DNA from: Fusobacteriaceae bacterium UBA2433
Lineage (GTDB): Bacteria; Fusobacteriota; Fusobacteriia; Fusobacteriales; Fusobacteriaceae
Direction: 5' to 3'
DNA: 11,554 bases
NCBI GenBank assembly: GCA_002342785.1
Contig: DDQV01000143.1
Coordinates: forward strand, 1 to 11,554
Shown here: piece after piece, positions 1-6,185 of the stretch
How positions within the stretch are numbered: the stretch's first letter is position 1
Layout of the letters: every line of letters begins with the position of its first letter
Notes under the pieces: generated by a model
What the model was told of the DNA's origin: nothing
Database searches by the model: none
What the model saw: only the letters and a program-made list of their open reading frames with translations
Program-made: the position numbers and the translations under genes

Positions 1-19
1 ATTTTATTTTAAAAAAAAA

Positions 20-48
20 TTGACAGATGTTTTTTTTATTGTTATTAT
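20..48 (+). promoter_or_regulatory. Promoter of the leu operon
   Basis: The -35 box TTGACA (20-25) is a perfect match and the -10 box TATTAT (43-48) matches five of six positions; the spacer is the ideal 17 bp. Transcription should start near 55, so a leader RNA of about 300 nt precedes leuA. An A-run just upstream of the -35 (11-19) could act as an UP-like element. Such a strong unregulated-looking promoter fits control by attenuation downstream rather than by a repressor. Confidence 0.85.
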
Positions 49-79
49 CTATCTAAATTATAAAACAAGGAGGAAAAAA

Positions 80-172
80 ATGTTCTTAACTGATATCTTA
101 TCTATTAATTTATTGTTACTGCTGCTCTTACTATTATTGCTATTAAGCTGCAAACAATTAAATAGATTTTAA
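80..172 (+). CDS. leuL: Leucine operon leader peptide with 12 consecutive Leu
   Basis: This 30-residue peptide starts at an ATG six bases after a perfect AAGGAGG (67-73) and ends with TAA at 170-172. Residues 11-22 (bases 110-145) are twelve consecutive leucines, encoded by TTA, TTG, CTG, CTC and CTA codons, and Leu makes up 15 of the 30 residues. CTG and CTC should be rare in so AT-rich a genome, which would sharpen sensitivity to several leucyl-tRNA isoacceptors at once. Known leader peptides of amino-acid operons (E. coli leuL has four adjacent Leu codons) work by ribosome stalling when charged tRNA is short, which changes the folding of the downstream RNA. Its place between a strong promoter and two terminators ahead of leuA supports that role here. 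The peptide itself probably has no function. It resembles a membrane helix by composition, but that is a by-product of the Leu run. Confidence 0.92.
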   Translation: MFLTDILSINLLLLLLLLLLLLSCKQLNRF

Positions 173-246
173 ATGATATTGGATAAATTATGTGCTTTTT
201 GGATATCTTATTTTAGAAAAAATGAGAAGAATATAACTTATAATGA

Positions 247-273
247 CAGCTGATATTATTAGCTGCTTTTTTT
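247..273 (+). terminator. Attenuator terminator 1 in the leu leader
   Basis: The arms CAGCTGAT (247-254) and ATTAGCTG (258-265) form an 8-bp stem with one G-U pair and a 3-nt loop. After one C comes a run of seven T (267-273). This is a short but typical intrinsic terminator, 75 nt after the leader-peptide stop. Its 3' arm is also one half of the possible antiterminator. Confidence 0.75.
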
Positions 274-295
274 ATAAATTTTTTATTAGCAGCTA
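260..295 (+). promoter_or_regulatory. Possible antiterminator arms bridging both leu terminators
   Basis: TAGCTGCT (260-267) is perfectly complementary to AGCAGCTA (288-295), an 8-bp stem with a 20-nt loop. It uses the 3' arm of the first terminator and the 5' arm of the second, so forming it would disable both terminators at once. Mutually exclusive pairing of this kind is the hallmark of attenuators. Which upstream event favours it (ribosome position or an unseen competing arm) is not settled from sequence alone. Confidence 0.6.
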
Positions 296-315
296 TAGTT
301 ATAGCTGTTTTTTTT
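290..315 (+). terminator. Attenuator terminator 2 in the leu leader
   Basis: CAGCTATA (290-297) pairs perfectly with TATAGCTG (300-307) around a tight loop; the innermost A-T pair probably opens to give four loop bases. Eight T follow (308-315). It ends 38 bases before the leuA start, so termination here would block the structural genes. AGTTAT (297-302) can alternatively pair with ATAACT (316-321), and TATAACT (232-238) with AGTTATA (297-303); either would compete with this hairpin. Confidence 0.8.
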
Positions 316-353
316 ATAACTGTCAAAGGTTAATAATTAGGGAGGATTAAATT

Positions 354-1868
354 ATGGAAAAGATGATAAAGATATTTGATACAACATTAAGAGATGGAGA
401 GCAATCACCAGGATGTAGTATGAATATCGAAGAAAAAATAGAGATTGCTAAACAATTGGAAAAATTAGGGGTAGATATAATAGAAGCTGGATTTCCTGCT
501 TCATCTATAGGAGATTTCAATTCTGTCAAAGCGATAGCTGAAAGTGTTACAAATATAAGTGTTGCAGGATTAGCAAGAGCATTAAAATCAGATATAGATA
601 CAACATGGGAAGCTATAAAAAATGCTAAACGTCCAAGAATTCATACATTTATAGCTACTTCAGATATTCATATGAAATATAAATTGAAAAAAACTCCAGA
701 GGAAGTTTATAAACAAGCTATAGAGATGGTCAGATATGCTAAAACTAAGTGTAAAGATATAGAGTTTTCAGCAGAAGATGCAACTAGAACGAGACCTGAA
801 TTTCTTTATAGAATAGTAGAAGGAGTTATAGAAGCAGGAGCAACAGTTATAAATATTCCTGATACAGTAGGATATACTAGTCCAGAAGAATTTTATAAGA
901 TCATAAAAGGAGTAAGAGAAAACGTAAAAAATATAGATACGATAGATATATCTGTACATTGTCACAATGATCTAGGGTTAGCGGTGGCAAATTCTTTAGC
1001 AGCGGTAAAAGCAGGCGCTACTCAAGTAGAATGTACTATAAATGGTATAGGAGAAAGAGCAGGAAATGCTGCTTTAGAAGAAGTAGTTATGGCTATGAGA
1101 GTGAGAAAAGATATTTATCCAAGAAAAAATAAAATAAATACAGAAGAAATATATAAAACTAGTCAACTTGTTACAAGGATAACAGGTGTAGAAGTACAAC
1201 CGAATAAAGCTGTTGTGGGAGAAAACGCATTTGCTCATGAATCTGGGATTCATCAACATGGAATGCTTGAAAATAAAGAAACCTATGAAATTATGACACC
1301 TGAATCTATAGGACTTAGTAAAAATAAGATGGTACTTGGAAAACATTCAGGTAAACATGCTTTTGAAAGTTATTTAGAAGAATGTGGTTATGAATTAGAT
1401 AAAAAAGAGATAGAAGAGATCTTTGTACGATTCAAAGAATTGGCAGATAAGAAAAAAGATGTATCACCAGAAGATATTGAAGCTCTTATAGATGATACGA
1501 AAATAATAGAAAAAACATATACATTAAAAAGATACACAGTCAATACAGGGAACACTATCACTCCAATAGTATCTATAAATGTAGAAAAAGATGGAAAAAT
1601 AATAGAAAATGTGGCTATTGGGGATGGTCCTGTAGACGCAGCATTTAAAGCAATTGATAAGATTGTAAATGTAAAATTTGAATTAAAAAAATATGTTATA
1701 AAAGCAGTAACAGGTGGAAGCGATGCACAAGGAGAAGTATTTATAAGATTAGAGAAAGGAGAAAAATATTATAACGGCAGATACGCAAGTACAGACATAG
1801 TAGAATCTAGCATCATGGCATATATGGGAGCTATAAATAATTATTTTAATGAAGAAGGGAGAAAATAG
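354..1868 (+). CDS. leuA: 2-isopropylmalate synthase
   Basis: It condenses 2-ketoisovalerate with acetyl-CoA to give 2-isopropylmalate, the committed cytosolic step of leucine synthesis. The 504-residue length is normal for bacterial LeuA. The N-terminal TIM barrel (about 1-280) opens with FDTTLRDGEQSPG (8-20). The metal-binding HCHND lies at 202-206, and HESGIHQHGM (around 295-304) marks the linker subdomain. The C-terminal part (from about 385) should be the LeuA dimer/regulatory domain that binds leucine for feedback inhibition; the TGGSDAQGEV stretch near 455-464 is typical. The start at 354 follows AGGGAGG (339-345) by eight bases; an ATG three codons later is less well spaced. The gene is first in leuACDB, and its stop codon directly abuts the leuC start. 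Expression should depend on read-through of the leader terminators. Confidence 0.97.
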   Translation: MEKMIKIFDTTLRDGEQSPGCSMNIEEKIEIAKQLEKLGVDIIEAGFPASSIGDFNSVKAIAESVTNISVAGLARALKSDIDTTWEAIKNAKRPRIHTFIATSDIHMKYKLKKTPEEVYKQAIEMVRYAKTKCKDIEFSAEDATRTRPEFLYRIVEGVIEAGATVINIPDTVGYTSPEEFYKIIKGVRENVKNIDTIDISVHCHNDLGLAVANSLAAVKAGATQVECTINGIGERAGNAALEEVVMAMRVRKDIYPRKNKINTEEIYKTSQLVTRITGVEVQPNKAVVGENAFAHESGIHQHGMLENKETYEIMTPESIGLSKNKMVLGKHSGKHAFESYLEECGYELDKKEIEEIFVRFKELADKKKDVSPEDIEALIDDTKIIEKTYTLKRYTVNTGNTITPIVSINVEKDGKIIENVAIGDGPVDAAFKAIDKIVNVKFELKKYVIKAVTGGSDAQGEVFIRLEKGEKYYNGRYASTDIVESSIMAYMGAINNYFNEEGRK

Positions 1869-3185
1869 ATGACTATAATAGAAAAAATATTAGCAAATAA
1901 ATCAAAAAAAAAGAGAGTTAAACCTGGTGATAATATTTGGGTAGACGTAGATATTTTAATGACTCATGATGTATGTGGTCCCGGAACAATGGGGATTTTC
2001 AAAGAAAAATTTGGTGAAAAAACTAAAGTATGGGATAGAGAAAAAATAGTTTTAATACCTGATCATTATATATTTACTAAAGATAAATATGCAATGAGAA
2101 ATATAGAATACGTCACTCAATTTGCAAAAGAACAAAAGATAAAACATTTTTATGAGCCCTTTACAGATGATTATAAAGGAGTATGTCATGTGGCTCTTGC
2201 AGAAGAAGGACACAATAAACCAGGAGATGTATTATTTGGGACTGACTCTCATACATGTACTTCGGGAGCATTTGGACAATTTGCTTCTGGAATAGGAAAT
2301 ACAGATGCAGCATTTATTATGGGAGCAGGGAAACTATGGGTAAAAGTACCTGAATCAATTAAGTTTCAATTTGATGGAAAATTCCCTAGCTATATTATGG
2401 GAAAAGATGTAGTTTTACAAACGATTGGAGATATAGGATTTGATGGAGCAACCTATAGATGTATGGAATATACTGGAGATGCAATATCTAAATTAAATAT
2501 GGAAGAGAGAATGACAATCTGCAATATGGCTATTGAAGCAGGAGGAAAGTGTGGAATAATTGCTGCGGATAAAGTAACCAAAGAATATTTAAAAGAAAGA
2601 GGTGTAACAGATTATAAAGTATTTAATTCAGATGAAGATGCAACGTATTATTCAACTTATAACTATGATGCTAGTAAGATAGTTCCAGTAGTTGCTAAGC
2701 CATATTCTCCTGGAAATGTAGAACCAGCAGAAAATTTATCTCATATAGAAGTAACAAGATCATATATAGGATCTTGTACAGGAGGTAAAACTACTGATTT
2801 TATAGCAGCAGCTAAAATATTAAAAGGAGAAAAAGTAAAAATAGAAACTTTTATAGTACCGGCTACAAGAAATGTAGAAAGAAATTTTGAAACAATTAAG
2901 ATAGGTGGAGAAACTCTAAAAGAAATTTTTGAAAATGCAGGATGTAAGATAGGACCTCCATCATGTGCCGCATGTTTAGGTGGACCAGAAGATACATTTG
3001 GAAGAACCCATGGAGATGAAGTTGTTATAGCAACGACTAATAGAAATTTTCATGGAAGGATGGGATCTATAGATTCTAAAGTATATTTAGCTTCTCCTTA
3101 TACTGCAGCAGCATCAGCATTAACTGGGAAAATAACAGATCCAAGAAAATACATAAATAAAATAGAGGTGGGAATAGATGAATAA
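1869..3185 (+). CDS. leuC: 3-isopropylmalate dehydratase large subunit
   Basis: With LeuD it isomerises 2-isopropylmalate to 3-isopropylmalate through a [4Fe-4S] cluster, as in aconitase. The three cluster cysteines are visible: C303 in GSCTGGKT, and C366 and C369 in PPSCAACLGG. The substrate-region signatures DSHTCTSGAFGQFA and a C-terminal NRNFHGRMGS are also present. At 438 residues it is somewhat shorter than the roughly 466-residue E. coli enzyme and closer to the shorter archaeal/clostridial type. The start has no gap from leuA; its AAGGGAG site (1855-1861) lies inside the end of leuA, which suggests translational coupling. It overlaps leuD by eight bases, consistent with equal production of the two subunits. 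Confidence 0.97.
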   Translation: MTIIEKILANKSKKKRVKPGDNIWVDVDILMTHDVCGPGTMGIFKEKFGEKTKVWDREKIVLIPDHYIFTKDKYAMRNIEYVTQFAKEQKIKHFYEPFTDDYKGVCHVALAEEGHNKPGDVLFGTDSHTCTSGAFGQFASGIGNTDAAFIMGAGKLWVKVPESIKFQFDGKFPSYIMGKDVVLQTIGDIGFDGATYRCMEYTGDAISKLNMEERMTICNMAIEAGGKCGIIAADKVTKEYLKERGVTDYKVFNSDEDATYYSTYNYDASKIVPVVAKPYSPGNVEPAENLSHIEVTRSYIGSCTGGKTTDFIAAAKILKGEKVKIETFIVPATRNVERNFETIKIGGETLKEIFENAGCKIGPPSCAACLGGPEDTFGRTHGDEVVIATTNRNFHGRMGSIDSKVYLASPYTAAASALTGKITDPRKYINKIEVGIDE

Positions 3186-3717
3186 AATAAAAGGAAAAGC
3201 ATATGTAGTAGGAGATAATATTGATACAGATCAAATAATTCCAGCTATGCACTTGGTATATAGAACAGATATAGAGGAAGAAGCTAAAAATTATGGTAAA
3301 TATGCTATGTCTGGAATGGATCCAAAGACTATTGAAGTACCTTTTATAGATGAAGGGAGATATGAATCAGATTATACAATAATGATTTCTGGAAAAAACT
3401 TTGGATGTGGGTCATCTAGAGAACATGCTCCTCTTTCACTTGAGAAAGCTGGAATAAAAGCAGTCGTAGCTCAGGGTTATGCAAGAATATTTTATAGAAA
3501 TTCTGTAGATGGTGGATTTTTAATTCCCTATGAAACTAAAAATAGATTAATAGATGAAATTAAAACTGGAGATGAAATAGAAATTTCAGAAAATATTTTA
3601 AAAAATATAACTACAAACAAAGAATATGTTTTGGGTGAATTAGGAGATATAGAAGGGATAATAAAAGCTGGAGGAATATTTAATTATGCTTTAGAAAATG
3701 GATTTATGTCTAAATAG
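3178..3717 (+). CDS. leuD: 3-isopropylmalate dehydratase small subunit
   Basis: This is the swivel-domain partner of LeuC in the isopropylmalate isomerase heterodimer. The 179-residue protein shows GDNIDTDQIIPA near the N-terminus and the family signature FGCGSSREHAP, with C77, S79, S80 and R81, where the family binds substrate. AQGYARIFYRNSVDGG follows directly. It belongs to the short LeuD class rather than the roughly 200-residue E. coli class. The ATG lies inside the last codons of leuC in another frame, with GAGGTGG (3165-3171) six bases upstream, so translation is probably coupled to leuC. Confidence 0.97.
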   Translation: MNKIKGKAYVVGDNIDTDQIIPAMHLVYRTDIEEEAKNYGKYAMSGMDPKTIEVPFIDEGRYESDYTIMISGKNFGCGSSREHAPLSLEKAGIKAVVAQGYARIFYRNSVDGGFLIPYETKNRLIDEIKTGDEIEISENILKNITTNKEYVLGELGDIEGIIKAGGIFNYALENGFMSK

Positions 3718-3743
3718 TTCTACATTAAATTAGGAGGGGAAAA

Positions 3744-4802
3744 ATGGAATATAAAATAACTATCATGCCAGGAGATGGGGTAGGAAAAGAGATCACAGAT
3801 GGAGCGGTAAAAGTAATAAAAAAAATAGAAGAAAAATTTAATCATAAATTTAATATAAGCTATGCTGATATTGGTGGAATAGCTATAGATAATCATGGTA
3901 CTCCTTTACCAAAAGAAACAATTGAGATGTGTAAAAATAGTGATGGGATAATTTTAGGAGCTGTAGGAGGACCTAGATGGGATCATTTAAAAGGAGAAGA
4001 TAGACCAGAAAAAGGACTTTTAAATATTAGAAAGGAATTAAGTTTGTATACTAATTTAAGGCCTGCCATAGTATATGAACCATTAAAAAATGCATCTCCA
4101 TTAAAAACTGAAATAATAGAGGATGGTCTTGATATCTGTATAGTTAGAGAATTAACTGGCGGTATTTATTTTGGTGAAAAAGGTGTAAGAGAAGATGGAA
4201 CGGCATATGATATTCTTTCTTATAATGAAGAAGAAGTAAGAAGAATAGCAATAAAAGGTTTTGAAATAGCTATGAAAAGAAATAAAAAAGTTACAAGTGT
4301 AGATAAATCTAATGTACTTGAAAGTTCAAGATTATGGAGAAGAGTTGTAATAGAGATTTCTAAAGATTATCCTGAAGTAGAGTTAAATCATATGTATGTA
4401 GATAATGCGGCGATGCAATTACTTATAAATCCAACTCAGTTTGATGTTATATTAACTATGAATATGTTTGGAGATATATTATCTGACGAAGCTAGTATGA
4501 TAACTGGATCAATTGGAATGCTACCATCAGCTAGTATAGGAGAAAAATATGGATTATATGAACCAATCCATGGATCTGCTCCAGATATTGCAGGACAAGA
4601 TATAGCTAATCCAATAGCAACTATTTTATCGGTAGCTATGATGCTTAAGTATTCTATGGGATTAACAGAAGAAGGAACATCAATAGAAAAAGCTGTGGAA
4701 AAAGTTTTAAATAATGGGATAAGAACAAAAGATATATATACAGATGAAACTAAATTAGTTGGTACAAAAGAGATGGCAAGGTGTATAGTAGAAAATATTT
4801 AA
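3744..4802 (+). CDS. leuB: 3-isopropylmalate dehydrogenase
   Basis: It oxidises and decarboxylates 3-isopropylmalate with NAD+ to 2-ketoisocaproate, the last step encoded in this operon; a branched-chain transaminase elsewhere would finish leucine. The 352-residue length is standard. Visible signatures are MPGDGVGKEI at the N-terminus, VGGPRWDH, the substrate-binding ELTGGIYFG, SSRLWRR, the metal-binding NMFGDILSDEAS, and the NAD-site stretch EPIHGSAPDIAG. AGGAGGGG (3732-3739) sits just before the ATG. A 26-base gap separates it from leuD, the only real gap between genes in the operon. The strong terminator at 4848-4880 ends the transcript. Confidence 0.98.
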   Translation: MEYKITIMPGDGVGKEITDGAVKVIKKIEEKFNHKFNISYADIGGIAIDNHGTPLPKETIEMCKNSDGIILGAVGGPRWDHLKGEDRPEKGLLNIRKELSLYTNLRPAIVYEPLKNASPLKTEIIEDGLDICIVRELTGGIYFGEKGVREDGTAYDILSYNEEEVRRIAIKGFEIAMKRNKKVTSVDKSNVLESSRLWRRVVIEISKDYPEVELNHMYVDNAAMQLLINPTQFDVILTMNMFGDILSDEASMITGSIGMLPSASIGEKYGLYEPIHGSAPDIAGQDIANPIATILSVAMMLKYSMGLTEEGTSIEKAVEKVLNNGIRTKDIYTDETKLVGTKEMARCIVENI

Positions 4803-4847
4803 TAGATTAAAATTTTTATATTAAATAAATAGATAATGGTAAGAATA

Positions 4848-4880
4848 TAAAATAAGGAGTGAATATCACTCCTTATTTTA
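4848..4880. terminator. Bidirectional terminator between leuB and the arsR-type gene
   Basis: A 14-bp perfect stem has the arms TAAAATAAGGAGTG (4848-4861) and CACTCCTTATTTTA (4867-4880) around a 5-nt loop. The A-rich outer part of one arm supplies the U-tract on either strand. It lies 46 bases after the leuB stop and 12 bases beyond the stop of the convergent gene at 4892, so it can end both transcripts. Confidence 0.92.
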
Positions 4881-4891
4881 ATTGCATAGGA

Positions 4892-5179
4892 TTAATTAAA
4901 AATTTCTTCAACTATTTTTTTGATTTTATTATTTGAAATGGAATAAAAAACCTCTAATCCACAACGATTTCCTGTAATAATTCCTGCATTTTTTAAGATG
5001 GATAAATGTTGAGAAATAGTAGATTGAGGAGTGTCAAGACATAACTGCATATTTTTTACATTTGTAGAACCCTCTGTACTTAAATTTTTAACTATACATA
5101 ATCTAACAGGATGGGAGAGAGCTTTAATAAGTTTTGATTTTTCTTCAAATAATTCTAAATTATTTTTATATTTTATCAT
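4892..5179 (-). CDS. ArsR-family winged-helix repressor
   Basis: This is a 95-residue DNA-binding protein with the ArsR/SmtB fold. KALSHPVRLCIV (19-30) is the family's first core helix, PQSTISQHLSILKNAGII (51-68) is the recognition helix-turn-helix, and GLEVFYSI (74-81) is the wing. I prefer the start at 5179 because GAGGTG (5184-5189) is correctly spaced for it; an upstream ATG at 5191 overlaps that site and has none of its own. Cysteines at 28, 47 and 73 are candidate sensing residues. From memory, close Firmicutes relatives often have a Cys in the GGCNV position where this one has GSTNV (37-41), so a two-Cys sensor there would be incomplete. It is the last gene of the minus-strand operon, and the inverted repeat at 5933-5954 is its likely target. 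The inducer (thiol or persulfide, metal, other) cannot be told. Confidence 0.9.
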   Translation of the reverse strand: MIKYKNNLELFEEKSKLIKALSHPVRLCIVKNLSTEGSTNVKNMQLCLDTPQSTISQHLSILKNAGIITGNRCGLEVFYSISNNKIKKIVEEIFN

Positions 5180-5213
5180 TTTACACCTCATATATTATTA
5201 AGTTTATTTTGAA

Positions 5214-5393
5214 TTATGTTGAGATTATTTTGGAAATAGCATTAACGGGACAATTTTTACTACACAAACCACAAGAAATACAATTTATATCAATTTCATA
5301 TCCATAAGAAGAGTGGGGTTTAATTGCTTCTTTAGGGCAAATTTTTTCACAAAATCCACACTCAATACATTGATCTATATTTATTTTAAACAT
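5214..5393 (-). CDS. Small 2[4Fe-4S] ferredoxin
   Basis: This 59-residue protein is easily missed because of its size. It carries two complete cluster motifs in tandem: C9-x2-C12-x2-C15-x3-C19-P and C38-x2-C41-x2-C44-x3-C48-P. This is the classical clostridial-type bacterial ferredoxin pattern, and it has no signal peptide or membrane segment. The ATG follows AGGAGG (5399-5404 on the minus strand) by five bases. It lies 18 bases after the membrane gene and 34 bases before the repressor start, so the three should share a transcript. In NapH-type proteins two such ferredoxin motifs are fused behind the membrane part; here they are encoded separately, so it probably docks with the product of the upstream gene and passes it electrons or takes them from it. 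The partner enzyme is unknown. Confidence 0.93.
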   Translation of the reverse strand: MFKINIDQCIECGFCEKICPKEAIKPHSSYGYEIDINCISCGLCSKNCPVNAISKIIST

Positions 5394-5411
5394 TTAAACC
5401 TCCTAATAATA

Positions 5412-5912
5412 TCAATTTTTAATTTTTGATTTTAATAATATTGTTTGTAATTTTTCTGAACCAGTACCCATAGGACAAATTTGGCACCAAGCTCTTGGTT
5501 TATAAAAAATTCCAAGAACTATACCAAGGGATAAACTTATGAACATCATTTTTGTTATAGCAAAGGATAATTCTATAAATGAACCTCTGGCGTTATATAA
5601 AGAAAAAGAAAAAGATAAGAACATCATTGTTAATAATAAATTTTTAAATTTTTTTGTTCGCATCCAATTAGGTAGGTGATTATTAAATGAAATTTTGATT
5701 AAAAATTTTCCTAAAAATGATCCTCTAGGACAAATATGGGAACAATGAACCTTACTTTTATATTTTAAAATAAAATAAAATGGCATAAACATACAAATAA
5801 GACCTAAAAATCCAAAATAGACATTAAATTTTGTAAGAATAAAATAAGATAACAAAAAGATCCAACTCCAACTTTGTATCGACTTAATTTTTAATAGTGA
5901 TGATTTATCCAT
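5412..5912 (-). CDS. NapH-like 4Fe-4S-type membrane protein (Fer4_5-like)
   Basis: This 166-residue integral membrane protein has about four predicted helices (roughly 14-30, 32-49, 91-107 and 121-138). After each helix pair comes a Cys-Pro motif: VHCSHICPRG with C57/C61 and AWCQICPMG with C143/C146. Paired motifs of this kind after helices are the mark of the NapH/CcoG/YccM-type electron-transfer domain, in which the cysteines face the cytoplasm. Unlike full NapH it lacks C-terminal ferredoxin domains; the next gene supplies them. The ATG is six bases after AGGAGG (5919-5924), and the gene is first behind the promoter at 5942-5970. A role moving electrons between quinone or a membrane donor and the small ferredoxin is an inference from the family. 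No catalytic partner is encoded nearby. Confidence 0.8.
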   Translation of the reverse strand: MDKSSLLKIKSIQSWSWIFLLSYFILTKFNVYFGFLGLICMFMPFYFILKYKSKVHCSHICPRGSFLGKFLIKISFNNHLPNWMRTKKFKNLLLTMMFLSFSFSLYNARGSFIELSFAITKMMFISLSLGIVLGIFYKPRAWCQICPMGTGSEKLQTILLKSKIKN

Positions 5913-5932
5913 AATTGTCCTCCTAATATCTG

Positions 5933-5954
5933 TATATTCAAATAATACAATATA
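5933..5954. promoter_or_regulatory. Putative ArsR-type operator
   Basis: The inverted repeat TATATT (5933-5938) and AATATA (5949-5954) is separated by 10 bp. It covers the -10 box and the start-site region of the minus-strand operon, where a bound dimer would block RNA polymerase. AT-rich inverted repeats placed like this are usual for ArsR-family autoregulation. In a region this AT-rich a 6-bp repeat can arise by chance, so the call rests on its position. Confidence 0.5.
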
Positions 5955-5970
5955 GTTCGAAGGTTGTCAA
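5942..5970 (-). promoter_or_regulatory. Promoter of the membrane protein-ferredoxin-repressor operon
   Basis: Read on the minus strand, TTGACA (5965-5970) and TATTAT (5942-5947) are separated by exactly 17 bp, with the same hexamers and spacing as the leu promoter. The first gene starts 30 bases below the -10. Confidence 0.85.
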
Positions 5971-6060
5971 ATCTATTTTACAGTTAAAGACCGATAATTA
6001 ATTTTAATATAAATTTTTAACAAAAATAATATTTAAAAAAATTAAAAAAATAATTAAATT

Positions 6061-6088
6061 TTGATTTTTTAAACTCTTATGTAATAAT
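6061..6088 (+). promoter_or_regulatory. Possible promoter for the AIM24-family gene
   Basis: TTGATT (6061-6066) is followed after 16 bp by AATAAT (6083-6088), with a TG two bases before it (6080-6081) as in an extended -10. The surrounding stretch from about 5990 to 6170 is almost pure A/T, so other -10-like sequences abound and this choice is tentative. I see nothing else in that gap. Confidence 0.35.
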
Positions 6089-6185
6089 AAATATAATAAA
6101 ATAATTTTAAATAAAAAGGGAAAATAATAAATTAAATGTATATTATTTTATAAAGTTTTATAACTAAAAATTTAGGAGGTAAAAT

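Noticed and set aside
55..353. T-box riboswitch controlling leuA
   Set aside because: No T-box consensus (TGGNACCGCG-like) or specifier stem is seen; the leader peptide with its Leu run explains the control better.
768..1346. Open minus-strand frames antisense to leuA
   Set aside because: They lie inside an unmistakable leuA, have low-complexity compositions rich in Tyr, Phe, Ser and Cys, and have no ribosome sites; they are shadows of the real gene.
5180..5191. ATG at 5191 as the start of the ArsR-family gene
   Set aside because: The GAGGTG that it overlaps is correctly placed for the ATG at 5179, and nothing like a ribosome site precedes 5191.
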